From Stramonita haemastoma (Eukaryota > Mollusca > Gastropoda > Neogastropoda > Muricidae), in the NCBI GenBank assembly GCA_030674155.1, contig CM060325.1:56487629-56505528 (forward strand): DNA of 17,900 nt. The letters are read 5' to 3'. Position 1 is the first letter of the stretch, and each line of letters opens with the position of its first letter. Shown one piece after another: positions 7,689 to 17,084 of the stretch. The position numbers and the translations under genes are program-made. Below the pieces are notes generated by a model. That model saw nothing but the letters and a program-made list of their open reading frames with translations. It made no database searches and was not told where the DNA came from.

Positions 7689-7725
7689 GATTATTATCAC
7701 TATTATTATTATTATCAGTGTTTTT
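7622..7725. repeat. (CTA)n then (ATT)n trinucleotide array
   Basis: About 20 CTA units pass into tat/att units. The run is read as poly-threonine in one frame but is clearly a microsatellite. Confidence 0.95.
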
Positions 7726-7849
7726 ATTTTGATCATAATTAAGATTTTTTCGAGCTTCCAGTTCTAATCGATAATAACAACATCAATACAGATTTGACTC
7801 CAAAGAAACCACATTTACAGGCTATGCAGATACAAACAGGCCCAACGAG

Positions 7850-8056
7850 TGCTCACACACACGCATACACTTGCAGAGCCATATACACGCAGGAACCCTC
7901 ACAGGCACAATCACACACACACACACACATGCACACACAAGCAGCTCATGTGCACACACAACACACAATTGCACACACACACACATGCACACACAAGCAC
8001 GCTCATCCAGCGGGCAGGTGCATGCTGCGTGTGTGTGTGAGTGTGTGTGTGTGTGA
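7850..8056. repeat. (CA)n-rich stretch with internal duplication, then (GT)n
   Basis: CA dinucleotide runs are interspersed with ttgcagagcc-type spacers. The block (CA)n-atgcacacacaagca followed by gctcat occurs twice (about 7913-7956 and 7972-8013). A (GT)n run follows at 8027-8056, making the arms of the CA and GT blocks inverted relative to each other. Confidence 0.9.
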
Positions 8057-8528
8057 TGATTTTATTTGAAGTTGGGCTATCTTGGAATGTTTAGACCAAT
8101 ATCAAATGTAGCTACCTTGTCTTTCCCCATTATGATTCGTATCAATATGCCTATCAGTATTGTAATTGCTGTTGATAGGATAATTAGTGTTTTTGACTTC
8201 ACTGGTGTTAAATTTTAAAGGTGTTTATTTGAATCTTCAGATATTTTATTCTATGTAATTGTCAGTTGATGTTTCGAATCTCCACTTTGCAGAAATATTA
8301 TTTCAGTGTGGATTATAGACTGTACCATTGCGAGAGATTCCCGCACATTTGAACGTCTGCTGTGCCAGGCCTACTGTAGCCTATTGCCTGTTGCAGCTGC
8401 TGTGCATGTTATCAGAATAATTAAGCCTTTAACAAACACCAAGTACCGTTTTCTGTCAATGCTTCCCATAGGTCAGCTCTGACCAACCATTGTTTTTCAT
8501 TGAGGCTAGGCCTACCCCACAAAGAATT

Positions 8529-8546
8529 TTAATCAAGATGGCGAAC
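8529..8546 (+). promoter_or_regulatory. YY1-type AAGATGGCG element at start codon, copy 1
   Basis: The sequence tcaagatggcgaac matches the AAGATGGCG motif bound by YY1 in many TATA-less animal promoters, where the motif's ATG is often the initiator codon. No TATA box is seen upstream. The position equivalent to the CCAAT-like attgg of copy 2 (9371) reads cataggtcagc here, so this copy has lost it. Confidence 0.4.
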
Positions 8547-8551
8547 AACAT
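8538..8551 (+). CDS. BPHL: Candidate BPHL-like first coding exon, copy 1
   Basis: Fourteen coding bases, ATG GCG AAC AAC AT, are followed directly by the consensus donor GTGAGT at 8552. The exon ends two bases into a codon. The acceptor at 14949 opens an exon whose first base (C) would complete ATC, giving M-A-N-N-I and then S-A-I-T-S. The start is supported by the aagATGG context and by conservation of ATG, GCG, AAC and the donor in the duplicate at 9437. It would encode only the extreme N-terminus, with no evident mitochondrial presequence. Use in mRNA is inferred; the exon is too short to be proved by homology. Confidence 0.4.
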
Positions 8552-9370
8552 GTGAGTTTGTTGATTAAGATGGACAATAATGCATGAGCGAAGAACAACT
8601 GTGACATTAACAGAGTAGGGCCACTCCATTAAAAATAAGTGATTTGCTTTCTGCATCATTGACTGGTTAAAATTAAGGTAGGTTAGGACAGTTGTGATGA
8701 TTTTTATTTTTAAAAATGATTAGGCCTGTTTATTAGGTGCCAGCTCCCATACAGGAAGGTATCGAATTTTGATTGGGCCCAGTGTCTCCTTTAAATTAAA
8801 AAATAATCATTAAATTTAGCTCTGACAAGTTTATCCTATTTGAAGTTACTTTATTCTTATTCTAAAATAAAATGTCTAAGAAAGTATTCTCACTAAATTT
8901 GTTAAAAGGAACTCATGCAACCATGCAACCCCCCCCCCCCCCCCCCCTGACAATTATGTACAGCTATCTTGGAATGTTTAGACCAATATCAAATGTAGCC
9001 ATCTTGTCTTTGGGATTATGATTTGTATCAATATGCCAGTCAGTATTGTAATTGCCAGTCAGTATTGTAATTGCCGTTGATAGGATAATTGAAGTGGTTT
9101 TTTTTTTTTTACTTGACTGGTGGCTAATTAAAGGTGTTTATTTGATTCTTCAGATATTTTATTCTGTGTAATTGTCAGTTGATGTTTCAATCTCCACTTT
9201 CCAGAAATATTATTTCATGTGGATTAGGCAATAGGCTGTACCATTGCGATTCCTGCACATTTGAATGTCTGCTCTAGCCTATTGCCTGTTGCTGTGCATG
9301 CTACCTCAGAATAATTGCTAAAATTAGCCCAGGACCCTAACAATCACCAAATTTTCTGTCAATGCTTCCG

Positions 9371-9445
9371 ATTGGCCGGTTTTGACCAACCATTGTTTTT
9401 CTTTTAGGCTAGGCTTACCGCGAAAAGAAAAACAAGATGGCGAAC
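9371..9445 (+). promoter_or_regulatory. Candidate TATA-less promoter elements, copy 2
   Basis: An inverted CCAAT box (cgattggccgg, attgg at 9371-9375) lies about 65 bp upstream of the AAGATGGCG YY1-type motif at 9434-9442. No TATA box is visible. CCAAT plus a YY1 site over the initiator ATG is a familiar housekeeping-promoter arrangement. The transcription start is not determinable from sequence. Confidence 0.4.
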
Positions 9446-9450
9446 AGCAT
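9437..9450 (+). CDS. BPHL: Candidate BPHL-like first coding exon, copy 2
   Basis: ATG GCG AAC AGC AT is followed by donor GTGAGT at 9451, giving M-A-N-S-I when joined to the exon at 14950. The frame arithmetic is exact: 14 + 104 + 167 nt = 95 codons with no stop. Because the CCAAT-like box is kept here, I favour this copy over 8538 as the active first exon, giving an intron 1 of 5,499 bp. Both could be used as alternative first exons with a one-residue difference (Ser versus Asn). Confidence 0.5.
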
Positions 9451-10044
9451 GTGAGTTTGTTGATAAAAAGGAAAACAATTCATGTGCAAAAAACAACTGT
9501 GACATTAACAGAGTAGGGTCAGAGTTGTAATGTGGCTTTTACGAAGGATTTTTCCGTTGTCACTCGATTAAAAACAAGTGATTTGCTTTCTGCATTGTTC
9601 ACTGGTTAAAATTAAGGTAGGTTAGGATAGTTGTGATGATTTTCATTTTTTTAAAAAAATGATTAGGCCTGTTTATTAGGTGCCAGCTCCATATAGGAAG
9701 GTATCGAGTTTTGATGGGGCCCAGTTGTATACAGATCAGAAGACAAAAATAAAAATGCAGCGAAAATTAATCTCTCTTTAATCTTTCTTGTTCGTACAGA
9801 CAGATCTCTGTAAGGTGGCTGGAGGAAGGGAGACAATCACCTTTTTTCACTTCAAGGGCACTCGGCCGAGTGTCTATCTTTAAATAAAAAAAAATCCTGG
9901 AATTGAGCTCCCACAAGTTTATCCAATTTGAAGTTATTTTATTCTTATTTTAAAATAAAATGTCAAAAAAGTTTTCTCACTAAATTTGTTAAAAGGAACT
10001 CATGCGACCCCCCCCACCCCCCAAACTAATGATAGTTATATACT

Positions 10045-10046
<2 letters not shown>

Positions 10047-10089
<43 letters not shown>

Positions 10090-10115
10090 CTCTCTCTCTC
10101 TCTCTCTCTCTCTCT
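10047..10115. repeat. (CT)n microsatellite
   Basis: CT dinucleotide run with one interruption (cctcct near 10087). The 10120-10300 stretch after it is T-rich and shows no gene or recognised element. Confidence 0.95.
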
Positions 10116-10300
10116 GTGAGTGATCATGCATGCATACTGGTATAATGAAAAAAAACCTTATGCTTCTGCTTTTAATTTCCTTTGGGTTTTTGTTGGGGTT
10201 TTGAGGTTTGGTTTCTTTTGTTGCTGTTTTTTTTTCTTTAGTTTTTTGTTGTTTGTTTTTCTGCGTGAATATGTGGGTTTGAGGCGATTTTACTATTATG

Positions 10301-10400
10301 NNNNNNNNNNNNNNNNNNNNNNNNNNNNNNNNNNNNNNNNNNNNNNNNNNNNNNNNNNNNNNNNNNNNNNNNNNNNNNNNNNNNNNNNNNNNNNNNNNNN
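10301..10400. other. Assembly gap (100 Ns)
   Basis: Exactly 100 N characters, the conventional length for a scaffold gap of unknown size. The intron length and the 3' end of the neighbouring LINE are therefore uncertain. Confidence 0.98.
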
Positions 10401-10439
10401 TGTGTTTTAAAAAAAAGACTCAAATTTCGTAGTTCTTTT

Positions 10440-13320
10440 GACCCCTTTAAACACCCCGAGCCTCATTTCCTCGCACTGAAATAACTTTTCTTGTGATTTT
10501 ATTACAATATGATAAACACTCTTGAAGTGAAAATGGGAGTACTAAATGTGACACCTCCAATAAACCCCTTTGCATCCCTTCTTTGCTAGGATGTCTACTT
10601 TTTCATTGTACTAAAAACCACTGTGGGTTTGGAATCCAACAGAAGGTTAGTTCCGAGCCCTTTAAAGATAAAACATGAATTAAATGACAAATTTCAATAA
10701 CGACTTCAGATCTAACTTTTGTTTGCAAGGAACTAATGGCATGAATTACAGATTTAGAATCTACACAAAACAGAATCTGAAAGATTATTTTAGGAAAACT
10801 AACGAGAAAATTTAGGGCCATCAATATTGCGATTAGTTCCGCTGAAAATATCGAGATATCTTTTCCAAGATGAAATTGGTTTTCAGTTTTTAGATCTGGT
10901 ATAATATAAGCAGCACCAGCGTTATTGTTTAATACTGAGCCGTCTGTGAACACTTTTAAGTGATTGGGATAATTATCTTCCAAATGAATTTTGGCATGAG
11001 AAGACACTAAATTGATTTTGTCTTTTTTTGCTAGATCAATATAATTGATGTAAAACTTTGCTCTGTTGAGTTCCCAGAATGGAACTGGGGGCACTACATC
11101 CCCCTGTGCTATATTACCTGTTGGATTCAACCCAGACGTTGTAAAAATATCTGATGTGTATGTTCTCAATGTGGTATGTGATGATATAGATCTTGCTCTC
11201 TTTGGAAAATGGTTATCTGACTTAAGATTAATGACTGATTCCAAATCGTTTTGAACAGTCAGACTTCTTAATACAAATTTACTGCAAGCAACACTCCTAT
11301 AATCTTCCAAAGGTAAAACCCTGAGGCACTGTATGTTTTAAAACATGAAGCATGGATAGGTAGGCCAAGAGCAAGTTTATATGCCCTGCAGTCTATGCTT
11401 TGGAGTTTTTTTCAAAAGATATTTTTGGGGCACCAAAAAATACTTCCTGGGCAAAGGTTAATTTTGAACGAATTAGCGATGTTGAAAGATGCAACAAGGT
11501 GAAAATATCTTGGCCCCAAGGCTGTTTACTGACAAATTTTCAAAATGCTTAAGCTTTTTCTCGCTTTAGTTAAATGTATTCAATATGTTTATGCCATGTT
11601 AATTTTGATGTTAGAAAAACTCCAAGGAATTTAACTACTTGTTTATATTGTAAAATTCCACCGTTTATTTTAAAACTAGGCATTTCAATTGGATTTGCTC
11701 CATTATTAAACAAACATCATGTGAGTTTTATCTCTTGATAGTTGTAATCCATTTTCAGTCATATAATTAGCAATAGCATTTAAATCGTTTTGATACAACT
11801 TTTTAGCATAATTTATAGATCTAGCAGAAGTGTTCTTTTTCATCGCAACTTTCATCCATACACATATATCATCAGCATATTGAGCCAATTCTACATTTTT
11901 TGAAAGATTGTTTGGCAAGTCATGCATCAAAATATTAAATAACATGGGAGCAATAACTGAACCCTGTGGAATACCCATTTGTAATAATCTTATAGATGAA
12001 TATGTAGTCCCTATTTTAGCCTGAATTTTTCTGTTTTCTAAGAAATTTTTGATAAAACTATACATCTGCCCTGACAGACCAATATTCTGGAGTTTAAACA
12101 GTAAACGTGAATGCCATACCTGGTCATAAGCCTTAGTTATGTCAAAAAATGTTGCTAATAGACATTTCCGCCTCGCAAACTGATACTTAACCTGAGTTGT
12201 CAGCTTTACTAAATGATCAATAGATGATCTGCCTTTTCTAAAACCTGCTTGATTCACAGGAATAATGTTATTCTTATCACAATGATATACAAGTCTGTTT
12301 AAAACGATTTTTTCTAACAGTTTACATACATGAGACGTAAGTGCTATGGGCCTGTAGCTATCCATATTTGTTATTGGTTTACCGTCTTTGTGCACAGGGA
12401 CAATAATTGATTGTTTCCAAACTTGTGGTAATACACCACTCTCCCAACATTTTTGAAAAATATTGTAAAGAATGTGTATCCACTTGTCTGGCAAGTGTTT
12501 GAGTATTTCATTTGAAATAGCATCGATTCCAACTGATGTTTTCTTGTGTGGTAAGGATGAGATTGCATCTTTTATTTCTTGGATGGTTAATGGAGCATTG
12601 AGGTAATGGCTGTTATCAGGAACAGGGTCGGCAAGATCGACTGATTTTTCTCTTTGGGCCCTGTAGATTTTTTGTTCTGGAGATAAGCCATCTAATCTAC
12701 TTGTGTTGGAAAAAGAGTCTGCAAATGCTTCAGCCTTTTCCCTTAAAGAAGGGAATACGTTGTTTTGTAACTGAATTGGATAATCCGGAAATTTTATGCC
12801 ATTTTTTATTATGTTTAGTTGTCTCCAAATCTTCTTGGTATCCTTATGACTTGAGACTTCAGAATTGCAAATGTTGTCCAGTAAGTTTTCTTAGCTTGCT
12901 CTATTACTCGGTTGCATCTGATATTAGCATTTTTCATAGCCTTGTGATTTTCACTCGACTTATCTTTAGTGTACAATTTGAACATTCGTTTTTTCTCATT
13001 AACTGCCTTTTCACAGTCGACATTCCACCATACATTACCTAAATTACAGTGATTTTTTGTAGCACTTGTGTTTAGTTTTGGAATGGTTTCATTGGCTACA
13101 TTTAAAACAGAATTGCAGAAAGCATTGTACATTGTATCAATATTATCATCACTAAATGTAGTTATGACTAAATTCTGTAATATGTTTTTGAAGGTGGGCC
13201 AGTCTGCTCTCTTATAATTATATTTTGGAATGAAGTCTGGGTCAGTATTTGCAAGGTTAAACTTTTCATTTATCTTGATACAGATAGGAACATGATCACT
13301 ACCTGTCATACGTATATACG
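10440..13320 (-). pseudogene. Dead 5'-truncated I-group-like LINE (EN end, RT, RNase H)
   Basis: Read from right to left, the AP-endonuclease C-terminus begins abruptly with G-S-D-H-V-P-I (13292-13303 region). A linker follows (W-W-N-V-D-C-E-K-A, Y-W-T-T-F). A one-base loss in a T run near 12869-12871 shifts the frame into the reverse transcriptase (about 12868-11709: Y-R-P-I-A-L-T, A-G-F-R-K-G-R-S, G-I-P-Q-G-S, catalytic Y-A-D-D at 11868-11879). A one-base gain near 11709 shifts again (F-L-G-V, L-T-W). Further shifts and stops lie in 11330-11580. RNase H follows: T-D-G-S at 10936-10947, A-E-L, D-S-K-S, and N-E-K-V-D-x-L-A at 10572-10607. RT followed by RNase H is characteristic of the I group. 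The 5' end is truncated inside EN; the 3' end is unclear beside the gap. It lies antisense in intron 1 of the BPHL-like gene. Confidence 0.85.
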
Positions 13321-13324
13321 CCAC

Positions 13325-13672
13325 TGACACTTGACAACCACAGTGCTCTCCCTTCTGCTGTGCACCCCGAACATTTCCCTGACCCCTTATGTGTTGGCAG
13401 GTTAGGCTAATTGAGTGGCACACAACTTCAGACAGGAGACAGCAACAGCAGAATTAGTATCAGAATGCTGATTACTCCATCAGAGGCTGCCTCAGATACA
13501 GCCAGAGATGTGCTGCCAGGCTGTCGGTAATTCAGAGTCATATGAACCTAGCTGACACTGAGTTGAGACGTCAACTATGCACAACTAGGCCAGCAAGGTA
13601 ACAGATGCGCCTCAAAACATAATCAGTAATTATGTACTGGTGTATGTTTTTATTGCTTATATTCTACATACA
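13325..13672. other. Intronic sequence without recognised features
   Basis: Ordinary-composition sequence between the LINE 5' truncation point and the next microsatellite. I see no ORF with protein-like content, no tRNA-like head and no tandem repeat. Confidence 0.6.
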
Positions 13673-13679
13673 TGTGCGT

Positions 13680-13769
<90 letters not shown>
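13673..13769. repeat. (GCAC)n then (AC)n microsatellite
   Basis: About eleven units of the tetranucleotide pass directly into about 24 AC units. The AC run ends exactly where a family A SINE fragment begins (actgtgtgtcggtgggag), the position of a gtgtgc stretch in the SINE. Confidence 0.95.
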
Positions 13770-13771
<2 letters not shown>

Positions 13772-13915
13772 TGTGTCGGTGGGAGTAGATGACAAAATTT
13801 ACAAAACTGCATACACACAGAGACTGGATGTTTAAAAAAAAAAAAAAAGCACAAGATTGTGTATTCCATTATCCTCGAAATAATAGAATGCAATAAAAAA
13901 AGAAATAAACACTAC
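13770..13915 (+). mobile_element. SINE family A, 3' fragment
   Basis: It starts at the tgtgtgccggtgggaacag position of the family, continues through acaaaactgcatacacac and agactggatg, and ends with an A-rich tail (attccattatcctcgaaata). The 5' two thirds are missing and replaced by the AC microsatellite. Confidence 0.8.
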
Positions 13916-13934
13916 AATGTGCACACACTCTGTA

Positions 13935-14422
<488 letters not shown>

Positions 14423-14501
<79 letters not shown>

Positions 14502-14551
14502 CCCCCTCTCTCTTTCTCTCTCTCTTTCTGTCTGTCTGTCTCTCTCTCTCT
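14423..14551. repeat. (CT)n microsatellite with (TCTG) units
   Basis: CT run with ctttct, cccccc and tctgtctgtc interruptions. It merges with the ctctcccaaaagtcc position of the next SINE fragment. Confidence 0.95.
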
Positions 14552-14772
14552 CCCAAAAGTCCTTCGGATGAGACTATAAACCGAGGCCCTGTGTGCGAAC
14601 GCACGCAGAACATCTTGCGCACACATTAAATCCTGTTCCATTTTTCATAAGAATTGGCCATTGTGTGCCCGTGGGAACAGATGACAAGATTTACAAAACT
14701 GCATACACATGGGGACTGGATGTAAAAAAGCACATGAGTGCTTATTTAGTTATCCTCGATATAAAAGAATAA

Positions 14773-14775
<3 letters not shown>
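14551..14775 (+). mobile_element. SINE family A, 3' fragment
   Basis: It begins at tcccaaaagtccttcggatg, exactly after the CT-rich point of the family, and is otherwise complete to atataaaagaataaata. The missing tRNA head and first core block are replaced by the CT microsatellite. Confidence 0.85.

Positions 14776-14832
<57 letters not shown>
14775..14832. repeat. (CA)n microsatellite
   Basis: About 29 CA units grow directly from the A-rich SINE tail. Confidence 0.95.
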
Positions 14833-14833
<1 letters not shown>

Positions 14834-14949
14834 ACACAGAGTAATAACTGATCTCAATGAAATATGTTCAGTAAATGAGGAACATGCAGTCATGTGGGTT
14901 GTCAACATTTGACATATAGTATAAATTATATTATGCTCATTGTCCACAG

Positions 14950-15053
14950 CAGTGCCATTACGTCCCACTATGCAGAGGTGAATGGGGTGAGGATACATTA
15001 CGAAAAGACCGGCACTGGAAATCATTCCTTGCTGCTGCTTCCTGGTGCTCTGG
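14950..15053 (+). CDS. BPHL: BPHL-like hydrolase, internal exon (N-terminal strands)
   Basis: The exon lies between acceptor cag (14947-14949) and donor gtaatt (15054), with 34 full codons plus one base at each end. The peptide runs S-A-I-T-S-H-Y-A-E, then V-N-G-V-R-I-H-Y-E-K-T-G-T-G, then L-L-L-L-P-G-A-L. It follows the start of vertebrate BPHL (remembered as V-N-G-V-Q-L-H-Y...T-G-x-G...L-L-L-P-G-M-L-G). These are the first beta strands and the oxyanion-hole loop of an alpha/beta hydrolase. BPHL is a mitochondrial serine hydrolase that cleaves amino-acid esters such as valacyclovir and detoxifies homocysteine thiolactone. The split glycine codon (G|GA) joins the next exon in frame. The 5' phase suits the 14-nt exons at 8538 or 9437. 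The polypyrimidine tract before the acceptor is weak. Confidence 0.85.
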
Positions 15054-15289
15054 GTAATTTGTGTTTTTGAATGCATTGTTATACATGTATATTTGTCAAT
15101 ATTTGTGAACGATATCAGTGATGTCATGAGAATGACTCACTCCCAGCAGGGAGAGTTGTTTTTTTTGACAGGGTTTTTCTGTTAACATGTCTTTTTTTAC
15201 GCAATCTTTAAAAAAATTTTTTGTTTTACACATAATGCCCATGCACAAACATATATTCAAATGCATAGATTTATGCAAATTTATACATG

Positions 15290-15305
15290 CATGCACGCAC
15301 GCACG

Positions 15306-15353
<48 letters not shown>

Positions 15354-15400
15354 TGCACACACACATATATGCATACATGCGTGCATGCACCCACATTCAC
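15290..15400. repeat. (CA)n / (GCAC)n microsatellite region
   Basis: CA dinucleotides with gcac and atgc interruptions. It lies in intron 2 of the BPHL-like gene (15054-16905, 1,852 bp). Confidence 0.9.
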
Positions 15401-15552
15401 ATGCATACACACACTGCCTTCCTTGTACTCCAAGTGATAATGAGGTGAAAAGGCAGTCCTACAGGGCAATGTAAAATGCATAATGTATTGTTTATGCGCT
15501 AATATTTCTGATGTGAAATAAACATCGAGTCATTATTTATTGATTGGCTGAA

Positions 15553-15775
15553 TTCTGTCTCTGTCTCTCTCTGTCTCTCTCTCTCTGTGTCTGTCTCTGT
15601 CTGTCTCTGTCTGTCTGTCTGTCTCTTTCTCTCTGTCTGTCTCTCTGTCTGTCTGTCTCTCTCTCTCGCTTTCTCTCTCTGTCTGTCTCAGTCTCTTTCT
15701 CTCACACTTTGCCTGTCTGTCTGTCTTTCTCGCTTTCTCTCTTATCTGTCTCTTGTCTCTGTCTCTGTCTGTTCC
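15553..15775. repeat. (TCTG)n/(TC)n compound microsatellite
   Basis: Mixed tctg and tc units. It is preceded by a gaaataaacatcgagtc stretch. A similar, shorter tetranucleotide tract at 15940-15990 is preceded by caataaaattgtttcgagt. The two pairs look like tails of related retroelement 3' ends, but too little remains to name them. Confidence 0.85.
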
Positions 15776-15857
15776 ACACAAGTGAATGTTATAATTGTTG
15801 TGCTTGAAGTATTTTCAGGTGCATTCTTGGAAAGGATTGAGAACGAAATTAATGTGA

Positions 15858-15879
15858 GGGGGGGGGGGGGGGGGGGGGG
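15858..15879. repeat. G homopolymer, 22 bases
   Basis: An uninterrupted run of 22 G on the plus strand. Its length may be unreliable in the assembly. From 15990 to about 16250 I see no recognised feature. Confidence 0.95.
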
Positions 15880-16257
15880 TTAGTGAGTGTGTGAAATTGT
15901 AATGGGTCCGGTGGCCATCTACAATAAAATTGTTTCGAGTTCTGTCTGTCTGTCTCTGTCTCTCTATATCCATCTCTGTCTCTCTCTCTGCCCTCCCTTA
16001 CTGGGAGGGGTGCATAACGCCTGTTCTTCTCCTGTTCATGCCATTTTGCATGAGCTCTGCCCACTGGCTTCAGCCAACTCATTCTGACTTCAGAGCAGCT
16101 CACTTCATTGTACAGGTTGCATGCTAGGTATGTTCATGTTTTCATTACTCATTGAGAGAGCTGACATGAATTATGTGAGTTTTATCATGTGTATTTGATC
16201 ATCTGCATGTGATATACACAAAGGCACTTATAAAGGCATTGGATGGTCTGCATTCAA

Positions 16258-16317
16258 AGTTGACCAATTCATGGACCCACAGGATTGGAGTTGAACAGTC
16301 TTAACCTCTCAGTACAC
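16258..16317 (-). mobile_element. SINE family E head fragment
   Basis: The stretch containing aggattggagttgaacagtc and ttaacctctcag repeats, in the same orientation, the tRNA-like head of the SINE at 16530-16856. It is fused directly to a family A 3' fragment at 16318. Confidence 0.6.
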
Positions 16318-16510
16318 AGAACATCTTGTGCACACGTTAAATCCTGTTCCACTTTTCGTAAGAGTAGGCCATTGTGTGCGGACGGGAACAGATGACATTT
16401 CCAAAACTGCATACACACGGTGACTGGATGTAAAAAAAAACCCACACGAGTGTTTATTTCATTATCATCAATATAAAAGAATAAAATAAAAATAAATCGA
16501 ATAAAATAAA
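16318..16510 (+). mobile_element. SINE family A, 3' fragment
   Basis: It starts inside the core (cagaacatcttgtgcacacg), continues through gttccacttttcgtaagagt and tgcatacacacggtgactgg, and ends in an A-rich (AAAT)n tail. The head and first core block are missing. Confidence 0.8.
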
Positions 16511-16529
16511 AAAAAATCGAATTTAAAAA

Positions 16530-16539
16530 AAAAAAAATA

Positions 16540-16627
<88 letters not shown>

Positions 16628-16856
16628 AGTAATTATAGCTGCTGGTATGTACTTACAAGGAGGAAAAGGCGAGCGAGCATGTGTGCCTGACCTGATTTCA
16701 TGATGGAATGTGAAATCTAGGGGCAGTTTGTGTTCAGAAAATCGGAATGCAAGAGGATTTAATTCACCAGAGCTGCCGAGATTCGAACCCACGACTTCAT
16801 GGAACCACCGGATTGGAGTTGAACAGTCTTAACCACTCAGCTACAGTGTCCATCAG
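16530..16856 (-). mobile_element. SINE family E, Ser/Leu-like tRNA head, (AT)n tail
   Basis: On the minus strand the head reads gtagctgagtggttaagact (A box), a long variable-arm-like insertion, then the B box gtgggttcgaatctc near 16780-16792. The long variable region suggests origin from a class II tRNA (Ser or Leu). The left end is a 90-bp (AT)n array (16537-16627) with two c interruptions, probably the expanded tail. It lies upstream of the acceptor at 16904-16905. Confidence 0.65.
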
Positions 16857-16905
16857 GCTGATCAGTCATAATCCAATCCCTGCACATGTTGTTTTCTCCT
16901 GACAG

Positions 16906-17072
16906 GATGCAGTCGCACAGACTTCGGGCCTCAGCTGGAGAAGCTGAACAGAGAGAAGTACACCGTCTTTGCCTTTGACCCCAGAGGCTACGGCCGCAGC
17001 ATCCCGCCAGAACGCGACTGGCCTTTGGAATTCCTGCAGCGCGATGCCGAAGATGCTGTGGCCTTGATGAAG
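16906..17072 (+). CDS. BPHL: BPHL-like hydrolase, internal exon (DPRGYG region)
   Basis: The acceptor is tgttttctcctgacag (ending 16905) and the donor is gttagg (17073). The exon supplies two bases of a shared Gly codon plus 55 codons. The peptide contains T-D-F-G-P-Q-L, then Y-T-V-F-A-F-D-P-R-G-Y-G-R-S, then P-P-E-R-D-W-P, and ends R-D-A-E-D-A-V-A-L-M-K. This tracks remembered vertebrate BPHL (T-D-F-G-P-Q-L, W-D-P-R-G-Y-G-H-S, R-D-A-K-D-A-V-D-L-M-K) almost residue for residue. D-P-R-G-Y-G-x-S is the conserved strand-4/loop motif of this alpha/beta hydrolase branch. The nucleophile elbow (G-W-S-D-G-G in vertebrates) and the Asp/His of the triad must lie to the right of the window. The exon is GC-rich against AT-rich introns. 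Confidence 0.93.
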
Positions 17073-17084
17073 GTTAGGAATTTT

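Larger units (their letters stand above)
8076..8947 (+). repeat. Tandem segmental duplication, copy 1
   Basis: The segment runs from gctatcttggaatgtttaga to a C-rich run at 8929-8947. The whole length is repeated in the same order and orientation at 8963-10022, with many point changes and small indels. It is not a family seen elsewhere in the window. Each copy contains an ATG-plus-splice-donor element (here 8538-8557), so this appears to be a duplicated promoter/first-exon segment. Confidence 0.9.
8963..10022 (+). repeat. Tandem segmental duplication, copy 2
   Basis: This aligns to 8076-8947 along its whole length and likewise ends in a C-rich run (10008-10022). It carries extra sequence absent from copy 1: about 45 bp near 9520-9566, a repeated tcagtattgtaattgcc near 9048-9074, and about 146 bp around 9725-9870. 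That last block contains the 14-bp palindrome cactcggccgagtg (9859-9872). Confidence 0.9.

Noticed and set aside
12701..13042. Plus-strand ORF of 113 codons.
   Set aside because: It is the antisense shadow of the LINE EN-RT linker and RT start, which have clear protein motifs on the minus strand.
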